DNA of 64,000 nt from Chryseobacterium sp. HSC-36S06. Lineage in GTDB: Bacteria; Bacteroidota; Bacteroidia; Flavobacteriales; Weeksellaceae. Positions within the stretch are counted from its first letter, which is position 1. Every line of letters starts with the position of its first letter. This document shows positions 44,394-53,945 of this stretch, piece after piece. Made by a program: the position numbers and the translations under genes. The stretch lies in contig NZ_JALJZX010000002.1 of NCBI RefSeq assembly GCF_024171485.1, positions 186,001 through 250,000 on the forward strand, read 5' to 3'. The notes under the pieces are model-generated. The model made no database searches and was not told the DNA's origin. It saw only the letters and a program-made list of their open reading frames with translations.

Positions 44394-45670
44394 AAAATAA
44401 CGAGTCGTACAAAATGCCACGTGCAGGCCGATTTATGCACTTTTTATGGGACTGTGCGGGTGGTGACCGCTTTCTATTGGAGCGAGCAACTTATTCTGAC
44501 CAGATAAAATATTTATGTCTAGGAGGTATTGTATTATCTACAGGGTTAATGGCGTCATTGGCTGGGGGATACGCTTTTTATACTATTTTCTCTCCTAAAG
44601 TTGCCAATGTGTTAGATAAACAAAAGATGGTCAATATGCCGATGGAAGTTCCTGTCGATATTCCCACGGTTGTATTATCTGTAATTTTTGGAATAATTTG
44701 GGGACTTATAATCTTTAATATTGATCGCTTTATCGTGGCAGCGACAGGTAAAGGTGATGGCACTGAAAAAATCACTGGCCAAGAGTTTAAGGGTGCTGTT
44801 CCTCGAATTTTAATGGGGACCATTATCGCAATTACGATTTCTAAACCAGTTGAAATTCGAATGTTTAAATCTGAAATTGATGCTGCCTTAGCAAAATACC
44901 AGGAGGTGCAAAAAAATGAGGCAATTAAAAGAGCAGACGTTAATTATGCGACCCAGGTTGCCCAAGCTAAAGTTAAAATGAAAGATTTGGACACCCAAAT
45001 TATGGATATGGAAGCACAAATAAAAGAGCTTAATATTCAAATAATGAAGGAAACGACAGGTCAAAACGGTAATGGTGCCGCTTTTGGTCCAAGAGCAGAG
45101 GCTCTAGAAAAGCAAAGAAACAATATCCAAGAGAAAATTAATAATTTGAAATCCACTCAGGACTTCAAAGATCTACAATCAGAATTAAAACAGGCAGTAG
45201 TAAAGCGAGATAGAGAAAGACTTGATGCAGAAAAGAAAGCTGGAGCAGAAGATGGATTATTAAGACGTATTCAGCTGGCAGATGAAATTGCTGCCACCAG
45301 AGAGGATGGTACGAAGGGGTTTCCTTGGATCAGCCTTTTTATTACTCTTCTTTTTATGGCTATTGAATTAACTCCAGTATTTTTTAAAATGATGCTTACT
45401 AAATCACCTTACGATTACATTAAGGATAATCTCGAAGATGAATTAAGAGCAGAAAACGGTATTGAAGTAAGGTATGATTATTACGAAGACAAAAACGGCT
45501 TAGAAAGACATTTGGTTGTTAATCACGATGCAGAAAATTTGATGTATGAGAAATCTAAACTTTCACAAATACAAAAAGAACTTACTGACTATGCTCTACA
45601 AAAATATAAAGAAAGAGAGCAAGCAAATATTGATGCAAATCTTGATTTGTATATTCAGAAAAATACATAG
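44390..45670 (+). CDS. DUF4407 membrane protein
   Basis: The 426-residue protein is a DUF4407 family member: the N-terminal FLWDCAGGDRFLLE motif, helices at about 40-68, 88-115 and 137-155, a long coiled-coil segment (about 165-290, charged with heptad-like repeats), a fourth helix (FPWISLFITLLFMAIELTPVF near 310-335) and a soluble C-terminus. The ISKPVEIRMF motif follows helix 3. The role of DUF4407 proteins is not known; the shape suggests a membrane assembly with a large coiled-coil domain outside the cytoplasm. Coupled upstream to the 180-residue gene and followed after 3 bp by its divergent paralogue. Confidence 0.9.
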   Translation: MKNNESYKMPRAGRFMHFLWDCAGGDRFLLERATYSDQIKYLCLGGIVLSTGLMASLAGGYAFYTIFSPKVANVLDKQKMVNMPMEVPVDIPTVVLSVIFGIIWGLIIFNIDRFIVAATGKGDGTEKITGQEFKGAVPRILMGTIIAITISKPVEIRMFKSEIDAALAKYQEVQKNEAIKRADVNYATQVAQAKVKMKDLDTQIMDMEAQIKELNIQIMKETTGQNGNGAAFGPRAEALEKQRNNIQEKINNLKSTQDFKDLQSELKQAVVKRDRERLDAEKKAGAEDGLLRRIQLADEIAATREDGTKGFPWISLFITLLFMAIELTPVFFKMMLTKSPYDYIKDNLEDELRAENGIEVRYDYYEDKNGLERHLVVNHDAENLMYEKSKLSQIQKELTDYALQKYKEREQANIDANLDLYIQKNT

Positions 45671-45673
45671 TGT

Positions 45674-47182
45674 ATGGCGAGAAGTGTGCACAAAGAAAAC
45701 AAGCTTCTACACCTTTTCTCAGGTGAAGACCGTGGAATTATAAACGAACTAGACGATAGAAGAATTAATAGAAGTTTTAACTTTATTGGTTTGTCTGTGA
45801 TTGTAATTTGTGCCATATGTTTTGTAAGTGCTGTGATATTTACGCTTAATATTTTTCATGGAGTCGGCAAAATTGCAAGTCTTCCGATCGGTCTTTTCTG
45901 GGGTTTTACTGTTACAACTATTTATGTTTTATTATTATACACAATAACGCCACCCTTATTAATAGACAAAAATATGTTAATTAAAAGGGTAAAAAAGAGC
46001 AGAAGAAAACGTACACAAAAAAAAATAGACAGCAAAAACCAAGATAATTTCAATAATTGGCTTACCGCATCAATGATCATTCGGCTGCTTTTTATTGGTG
46101 TATTTGCAGTTATCGTAGCACAGCCCATTAATGTTATTCTGTTTTCTACCTCTATTTCAGCTAAACTTGATCTATACAAATCCTATTACAAATCTGAAAT
46201 AATTTTAAGTGCTGACGAATCCAAGATTAACAAGGAAATAGCCCTTTACAATGATTTTTTGCAGGAAATCCATTTTAACTCTCTGTCAGAAACTGACAGT
46301 GTAATCGTAGCGCAGAAATTAAATACAATGGCCTCCAAAGTTAATTTTGATTCGAATTTTCTTTCGCAATCCAAAAAAATTCAGTCACAAATTGCTTCTG
46401 CGTCAAAAACTAATAAATCTAGAGAGAAAATTGACAAAATGATTTTTGATTTGAATGATTTAATTGAGGAAGAATTGAAGAGTGATAATGAATATCTTTC
46501 ACTGAATTCAGAATCATTAGACAGTCCAATTGCCTTACTTAATAATTTGGACACTGACTTTAGGAAAGTGGTTAAAACTAAAGAGGACAATAACTCTTAT
46601 ACTATTGATCTTATTGATAATAATAATTTTTATTTGAGAAGAATAGTACTCATTAACTCTCAGGTTTTGGGAGCATGGATTATTAACTTGTTGTTCATTT
46701 TGCTCTTTGTTATTCCAATCTTTTTAAAATTTAATATCCGAAAGATTAAAACAAAAAATAATAAAGAAAGTTTTTACGATTTTAAGAAAAAATACGAAAA
46801 AGAGATAGTTATAAATCATTACAGCAATTTTACGAAAAATTTCGAAAAATGCTTGGGTGAACGTTTGCATCGGTCTTATATAAGAACAAGAGATCGGCTT
46901 CAACCACATCTTGCTGTTTTAGAAGTTTATAAACCTTCAATCGCAAAAGAAATTAAAATTGAACTAGTATCTAAATATTATCCATATGTGGATATTACTG
47001 ACGGGACGCTAAAAAAAGAATTCGATTTTTCAAATGAGGACCTATTTGACTTGCAAGAAAGAAATAGAATTAAATTTTATGAAAAATATCTTGACCCACC
47101 ATTTAACTTGGCAAAGAGAGATATAGTCATTAAGAAAATTGCTGGTCAACAATTAATAGACGCAGTGTGGGATGATAGATGA
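45674..47182 (+). CDS. Divergent DUF4407-like membrane protein
   Basis: The 502-residue protein repeats the layout of its upstream neighbour: helices at about 35-57, 65-92 and 130-160, the motif VAQPINVILF at the end of helix 3 (compare ISKPVEIRMF), a long charged extra-membrane segment (about 165-320), a fourth helix (VLGAWIINLLFILLFVIPIF) and a soluble C-terminal part of about 150 residues. I infer a distant paralogue, possibly forming a hetero-oligomer with the DUF4407 protein. Its end overlaps the next gene by 11 bases. Confidence 0.75.
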   Translation: MARSVHKENKLLHLFSGEDRGIINELDDRRINRSFNFIGLSVIVICAICFVSAVIFTLNIFHGVGKIASLPIGLFWGFTVTTIYVLLLYTITPPLLIDKNMLIKRVKKSRRKRTQKKIDSKNQDNFNNWLTASMIIRLLFIGVFAVIVAQPINVILFSTSISAKLDLYKSYYKSEIILSADESKINKEIALYNDFLQEIHFNSLSETDSVIVAQKLNTMASKVNFDSNFLSQSKKIQSQIASASKTNKSREKIDKMIFDLNDLIEEELKSDNEYLSLNSESLDSPIALLNNLDTDFRKVVKTKEDNNSYTIDLIDNNNFYLRRIVLINSQVLGAWIINLLFILLFVIPIFLKFNIRKIKTKNNKESFYDFKKKYEKEIVINHYSNFTKNFEKCLGERLHRSYIRTRDRLQPHLAVLEVYKPSIAKEIKIELVSKYYPYVDITDGTLKKEFDFSNEDLFDLQERNRIKFYEKYLDPPFNLAKRDIVIKKIAGQQLIDAVWDDR

Positions 47183-48854
47183 TAATTCAAAGGAAAAAGT
47201 TTTTTACGAATCCGATGGGAGAATGTATAAAAGGGAGTCTTTTACAAAAAGAATTCCACGTAAAACCTTTATAACTGGTAGGTTTAGAGGGAAGTTTCAT
47301 GCTGACATTGTTAAGAACTTAAAAAATAATGCCGACTTTTTTCATTTTAAAATTTACAGTGCAGAAGTTGAGATTTTAAAAAAAAGCAAAGAGGAAGAGA
47401 AAGTAACAAATGCGGAAAATAAGATAAAGATTGAGGCAAGCCAAATGCCCGAAGAGGTTTTTTTTTATGAGAGGAAGGGTGATGAAAAGATTTATTATGA
47501 CATTAAATTTGAAGAGCGAGTATTTCACAATTTCAAGTTTATTTCAAAACTTCAACAAAATGAAGGAGAAGAAGCTTTTGGAACCATTGAGGCTGATTTT
47601 TACGGATATTTAGTGGACTTTTTAGAAGAGGAAAGATACCGCAAGATTTATAAAAAAATTAATCTCGTTAAATGTGAAGATTGCATACCGACCGATGAAA
47701 AAACTGGAAATGTAGAAAGACAAAAAGGAAGGTTTAGAGAAGAGTATTTCTGTAAGGAAAAAGACAAAACTTATTGGGGAGAGTGGATCGAGATCCCTGT
47801 TTCTCCACCTGGTACCGAGACAAGTGCAGATACAATAAAACGACCAAAAGAGTGGATTTCAGAAAATGTTTCACCGTGCCTAAGAGATTTGTTTCTATCA
47901 GCTTTGGTTGTATTATTATCCTTAATATTTGGATTTACGCCAACATTCATTATTGGAGTTATATGGTTACTGTATGTAGTATATAAGTGTTATCTACATT
48001 GGTTTAAGTATCTGTTTTATTTCTTAGGACTGCTATTTCTATTTGGCCTAATCTATTCAATACTCAATACTGACTGGGGGAAAAAGCAAGACCCTTATAT
48101 TCCTCACATTAAAAAAGAAGCTGCAAACAGGCCAAAGCTTGTTAAAGTTATTAATCTGATTAATCCAGATAGTAGCTCTGAGGATGTTCTTATAGTTCGT
48201 GAAATGACCTGGTCAGGATATAATGGTGAAAGGTATCAAGGAAAATTTATTATCAGTAAATCAGATTTAGATGCATCCCGAAATTTTAAGAATTCATTAC
48301 GACCTATTTCGTATGAGAGTATTCTTTATAGTATTGAGAAACACGATACTAATAGGATTAAGGATATTTACCACATGTTTGAATCGATTAGGGAGAGCAG
48401 GAACTTAAACGATAAATTATTTGCTGAAATGGTTGTGAGTTTTGTGCAAAGTATGCCATACTATGTTGTTTTAGAAGAAAGTTGTAATCCAGAACAGTAT
48501 CCTGGTCAAATGATTAAAAGCTTGATACAACAGAATCCTGGAAGATGTGCACCTAATAACAAATTTGGAATAACTACACCACTAGAATTTTTAGCAACGG
48601 GACAAGGAGATTGTGACTCCCGAACATTATTATCTCACACTATTTTGAAACATTTCGGATTTGATACAGCGATCTTGAGTAGTGATATTTACCAACACTC
48701 AATTCTTGGGGTAAACTTACCATATAAAGGACAGGTATACGAGGATGGCTCAAGTAGATATGCTTTATGGGAAACTACAGATAAGGGTTTTAAACCTGGT
48801 GTAATCCCATCTGAAGTTAGAAATCTTAATTATTGGCGTATTTCAATTAAATAA
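47172..48854 (+). CDS. Membrane-anchored transglutaminase-like cysteine protease
   Basis: The 560-residue protein has a soluble, charged N-terminal half (about 1-230), a hydrophobic region with probably three helices (about 235-298, SALVVLLSLIFGF to YFLGLLFLFGLIYS), and a C-terminal transglutaminase-like domain: Cys481 in GQGDCDSRT, His509 in YQHSILGV and an acidic residue in WETTDK (Glu534 or Asp537). The complete triad suggests a protease or amidase rather than a dead fold. It may cleave or activate a component of the same operon; that is inference. Overlaps the previous gene by 11 bases and is followed after 9 bp by the next. Confidence 0.82.
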   Translation: MIDDNSKEKVFYESDGRMYKRESFTKRIPRKTFITGRFRGKFHADIVKNLKNNADFFHFKIYSAEVEILKKSKEEEKVTNAENKIKIEASQMPEEVFFYERKGDEKIYYDIKFEERVFHNFKFISKLQQNEGEEAFGTIEADFYGYLVDFLEEERYRKIYKKINLVKCEDCIPTDEKTGNVERQKGRFREEYFCKEKDKTYWGEWIEIPVSPPGTETSADTIKRPKEWISENVSPCLRDLFLSALVVLLSLIFGFTPTFIIGVIWLLYVVYKCYLHWFKYLFYFLGLLFLFGLIYSILNTDWGKKQDPYIPHIKKEAANRPKLVKVINLINPDSSSEDVLIVREMTWSGYNGERYQGKFIISKSDLDASRNFKNSLRPISYESILYSIEKHDTNRIKDIYHMFESIRESRNLNDKLFAEMVVSFVQSMPYYVVLEESCNPEQYPGQMIKSLIQQNPGRCAPNNKFGITTPLEFLATGQGDCDSRTLLSHTILKHFGFDTAILSSDIYQHSILGVNLPYKGQVYEDGSSRYALWETTDKGFKPGVIPSEVRNLNYWRISIK

Positions 48855-48863
48855 ATATTACTT

Positions 48864-49373
48864 ATGAACACTTTAAAAGTTTTTTCAATTTTACTTTTTT
48901 CATCCATATGCTTTGCGGGCTGTATAATTATAGCACGAAAGGTATTAAAAGATCGGAAGGACGGTAATTTAATGCTCAATAACGAATTTATAAAAATAGC
49001 TTCAATTTTTATTGCAGTAAGTATCATTCTAAATCTTTTATTTCAGAAGGTGATTTATCTATATGACTTAATTGATAAGTATTTTATTGAATTCGATTTT
49101 ATTAAACTATTTAATATCGGGAAATCAAACTATGGTTTTAGCCAGGAAATGCTAAAAGTCACAACAATTTATATGGCGCTTGCTTTTGTATGGATTTTAA
49201 TTATTTCTCTTTTTGCAAAAGTTATTGCTCAGAAATTTTTCGAAAAAGACACTTTTAACTATAAAATTTTTGAAGGTATAATTCTACTGTGTTTAGCTAT
49301 TGCGTTCTATCCTGTATTGAGTTTTATTTTGGATAATTTTTATGTAGTTCTTGATATGCCTAAAATTAATTAA
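48864..49373 (+). CDS. Four-helix membrane protein of the DUF4407 operon
   Basis: The 169-residue protein has four hydrophobic helices: VFSILLFSSICFAGCIIIA, IFIAVSIILNLLFQKVIYLY, IYMALAFVWILIISLFAKVI and IILLCLAIAFYPVLSFIL. No family recognised. FAGC in the first helix resembles a lipobox, but it is followed directly by more hydrophobic sequence (IIIA), so a membrane helix is more likely. It lies between the transglutaminase-like gene and the lipoprotein gene, 2 bp from the latter. Confidence 0.7.
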   Translation: MNTLKVFSILLFSSICFAGCIIIARKVLKDRKDGNLMLNNEFIKIASIFIAVSIILNLLFQKVIYLYDLIDKYFIEFDFIKLFNIGKSNYGFSQEMLKVTTIYMALAFVWILIISLFAKVIAQKFFEKDTFNYKIFEGIILLCLAIAFYPVLSFILDNFYVVLDMPKIN

Positions 49374-49375
49374 TA

Positions 49376-50010
49376 TGAAAAATACTTTCTTACTTTTACT
49401 CGGATTACTGTTGCTTTCCTCATGTTTTAAAAAGGAAGCTAGTGTTGCCGAAACTATCTCTTCAGATAGTGCTGCAGTTGGATTTTTGGATTCGATCGCT
49501 GGACTGGATGAAATGTCTGCAATGAGAATTGATTCCTCTATGGCAGACTCAAATGGGACCCTTGCTATTAATGACAATCAAAACAGAGAAATGAATTATT
49601 CGGAAGCATCAGCATTAAATACCTCGGAAGGATGGCGAAATTTTCTTATAGATAATCCTGAGTATTCTAACAAAGAAGAAATTGAAGAAAAAATTATCCG
49701 TGCTGAAGTAAATGAAATTACTAACGATAGAAATACAGGTGAAATGCCGTCAGCAGAAAAAATAGGAGGGACGAATTCGTCAAAATCAAAAGTAATCATT
49801 GAGAATGATACTTCCTGTGACTTAACGATTCGATATAGTGGCCCAGATGCCAGAAAAATAACGATCGCACCTAATTCTAAAGGAACCATCGATTTGGGTA
49901 GTGGGAATTATACCGTGGCAGCTTCTGCATGTAGTTACAATTATGCAGGGTCAGAAAATCTGTCAGGGGATTATTCCGTAGTGTATTATATATCAAGTGT
50001 TCGGTATTAG
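49376..50010 (+). CDS. Lipoprotein with C-terminal beta domain, last gene of the DUF4407 operon
   Basis: From ATG 49376 the product has 211 residues (a frame extension to 49351 overlaps the previous gene and spoils the signal). The signal MKNTFLLLLGLLLLSSC has a good lipobox with Cys17. A low-complexity Ser/Asp/Glu-rich region follows to about 135, then a beta domain (KVIIENDTSCDLTIRY, KITIAPNSKGTIDLGSGNY, VAASACSYNYAG) that aligns with the C-terminus of the SH3 protein at 42909. Two such proteins bracket the membrane genes, which suggests they work with the same partner in the envelope. Confidence 0.78.
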
Positions 50011-50278
50011 AGAGAGTTCTGTTTCATGTCAATTTATTCTCACTTTAACAGGTTGACGGGAGCGATATATAATCTTACTCGTAGTCTTCATTAAAAGTTA
50101 CGTTAATTAACTACTTATTCCTTCTTTGCCCGCTAATCACCTTTTCCCCACCTTCTCCCCACTAATTGGAAAACTATAGACATTATATGACATTTTGATG
50201 CAATGTAAAAATAATTAAGTTGTTAACTGTGAGCTCTATAGGTCTTATAATTTAGTTTTAAATGTCAGCTAGTCGGAA
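50011..50278. other. Right island end: non-coding, with putative integrase arm site
   Basis: No gene is visible in these ~270 bp between the lipoprotein stop and attR. The stretch contains TCCCCACCTTCTCCCCAC at 50145-50162, the counterpart of the left-end repeat. Confidence 0.6.
50145..50162 (+). repeat. Putative integrase arm-type site, right
   Basis: TCCCCACCTTCTCCCCAC, two TCCCCAC heptamers 11 bp apart, matches the site at 18353-18370 in 16 of 18 bases and in direct orientation, 116 bp inside attR. Confidence 0.55.
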
Positions 50279-50293
50279 CCTGTTCCTCCGCCT
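50279..50293. repeat. attR: 15-bp direct repeat of the tRNA-Ser 3' end
   Basis: CCTGTTCCTCCGCCT is identical to 18282-18296. It is not part of a second tRNA: the sequence before it cannot fold into one. Confidence 0.9.
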
Positions 50294-50316
50294 TGTAAAT
50301 TTCACGGTTTACATTT

Positions 50317-50350
50317 AAACCCTTTAAGACGTAAGTTTTAAAGGGTTTTT
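50317..50350. terminator. Original terminator of tRNA-Ser, also downstream of ligA
   Basis: AAACCCTTTAAGAC and GTTTTAAAGGGTTT form a 14-bp stem (one G-U) with a GTAA loop and a T-run. Before the island inserted, it would have lain about 25 bp behind the tRNA. It may also serve ligA on the other strand. Confidence 0.85.
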
Positions 50351-50374
50351 CATTAAAATATGTATTTGCGTTTT

Positions 50375-52384
<2,010 letters not shown>

Positions 52385-52558
52385 TTAATGAAGGTTTGCA
52401 CAAAAATACTAATATTTAGACAGATTTAATCTCTGCTGTGAAATAAAATATTTTAATGATTTTAAGTTTTATATATTAAATTTTAGGGGTAGTAAGAAAT
52501 AATTATGATAAAATTTAAAAATAAGTAATAAATTCGTAGGGGTTAAATCAAAAATAAT

Positions 52559-53899
52559 ATGAAAACTGAAAAAAGATGGATGGTTTCGTTTGTGATCATC
52601 ACCATTGTTGCCATAGCAGGGTTGTTCCAAAATTCCGACTTGACGAATGCAGGTGAATTTTTAAAGGAAGAAAATATAGTTGGAGCTGATGTTGCCTGGA
52701 TTTTGGCAGCCGCAGGATTGGTATTACTGATGACTCCCGGATTATCATTTTTTTACGGCGGAATGGTAGGCAGTAAAAATGTAATTTCCACAATGCTGCA
52801 GAGTTTTATTGCGCTTGGCGTAATTTCAATGCTATGGGTCGTGGTGGGTTTTAGTCTGTCGTTCGGCGAATCGATTGGCTTCAGCGCAGATGGCATCCAT
52901 TATGGATTGATCGGGAATCCGCTTACCTATGCTTTTTTTAAAGGTGTTAGCACTTTGCCACACCACTCGATGGCGTCTACCATTCCTTTTGTTTTATTTG
53001 CACTTTTTCAGATGAAATTTGCAGTTATAACCCCCGCCCTGATTACAGGTTCTTTTGCCGAGAGAGTGCGATTCATTTCGTATCTTCTGTTCATTGTACT
53101 GTTCAGTCTCTTTGTATATACACCGCTTTGTCACATGGTTTGGCATCCGGATGGACTTTTGAATAAATATTTCGGAGTGAAAGATTTCGCCGGAGGAACT
53201 GTGGTTCATATGAGTGCCGGTTTTGCTGCGCTTGCCGGTGCATTGGTTCTGGGAAAAAGAAAGAATCCTCATCATCAGCCTTCCAACATTCCTTTTGTGA
53301 TTCTGGGAACAGGAATGCTGTGGTTTGGTTGGTTTGGATTTAATGCAGGCTCCGCTTTAGCCGCAAATGCAACTGCGGCAATGGCCTTTGGGACTACAAC
53401 CATCGCATCGGGATCTGCTATGATGACCTGGATATTTTTCGACCGAATCAACGGGAGAAAAGTCTCAGCTCTGGGAGCCTGTATCGGTGCAGTGGTAGGG
53501 TTGGTGGCGATTACACCGGCGGCTGGATTCATCACGATTTCCGAAAGTATATTTGTAGGTTTTATTTCGGCTGTAGTCTCCAATATGATGTTGAACTGGA
53601 AAAAACTCAAATCAATAGATGATACGTTAGATGTGTTTGCTTGTCACGGTGTGGGCGGGATTATGGGGATGATTTTAACGGCAATTTTGGCGCACGGCGA
53701 AAACGCGAGTCTACTTCATGGCGGGTGGAGTGTTTTTGCTCACCACACGGTAGCGCTGATTTTGGTTTGCGGTTTCACTTTTTGCGGCGCGCTGTTGCTC
53801 TATAAAATAACCGATATGATAATTCCGCTGAGGGTTTCAGAAGAATCAGAAAAAATAGGACTCGATCTTTCTCAGCACAGTGAAAGTTTTAACTCGTGA
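52559..53899 (+). CDS. amt: Ammonium transporter (Amt family)
   Basis: The 446-residue protein has an N-terminal cleavable or extra helix (WMVSFVIITIVAIAGLF) and then the eleven-helix Amt core: MTPGLSFFYGGMVGSKN, the signature DFAGGTVVHMSAGFAALAGA, and the two pore His in HHSMAST-like and DVFACHGVGGIMG segments. It moves ammonium across the inner membrane. No PII (glnK) gene is next to it, so partner regulation is not visible here. Followed by a bidirectional terminator. Confidence 0.95.
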   Translation: MKTEKRWMVSFVIITIVAIAGLFQNSDLTNAGEFLKEENIVGADVAWILAAAGLVLLMTPGLSFFYGGMVGSKNVISTMLQSFIALGVISMLWVVVGFSLSFGESIGFSADGIHYGLIGNPLTYAFFKGVSTLPHHSMASTIPFVLFALFQMKFAVITPALITGSFAERVRFISYLLFIVLFSLFVYTPLCHMVWHPDGLLNKYFGVKDFAGGTVVHMSAGFAALAGALVLGKRKNPHHQPSNIPFVILGTGMLWFGWFGFNAGSALAANATAAMAFGTTTIASGSAMMTWIFFDRINGRKVSALGACIGAVVGLVAITPAAGFITISESIFVGFISAVVSNMMLNWKKLKSIDDTLDVFACHGVGGIMGMILTAILAHGENASLLHGGWSVFAHHTVALILVCGFTFCGALLLYKITDMIIPLRVSEESEKIGLDLSQHSESFNS

Positions 53900-53910
53900 A
53901 CTATTTAAAT

Positions 53911-53941
53911 AAAAAAAACACCATAATTGATGGTGTTTTTT
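53911..53941. terminator. Bidirectional terminator between amt and the E1 gene
   Basis: AAAACACCAT and ATGGTGTTTT form a perfect 10-bp stem with a 5-nt loop; A-run and T-run flank it. It separates convergent genes ending at 53899 and 53946. Confidence 0.88.
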
Positions 53942-53945
53942 GCTT

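Larger units (their letters stand above)
18282..50293. mobile_element. Integrative genomic island in tRNA-Ser(TGA), about 32 kb
   Basis: The element is bounded by a perfect 15-bp direct repeat of the tRNA 3' end (18282-18296 and 50279-50293). It carries a tyrosine integrase (29127-30464), an excisionase-like HTH protein and a BT4734/VirE-type primase-like protein, all centrally placed and on the minus strand. The rest is cargo: restriction-modification, nucleases, regulators and an envelope cluster. I found no relaxase, coupling protein, type IV secretion or phage structural genes. It is therefore either a mobilised island or a satellite-like element dependent on a helper; this last point is inference. 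Confidence 0.9.

Noticed and set aside
50279-50293. Second tRNA gene at the right border
   Set aside because: Only the 15-bp 3' segment is present; upstream sequence cannot form acceptor, D or anticodon arms.
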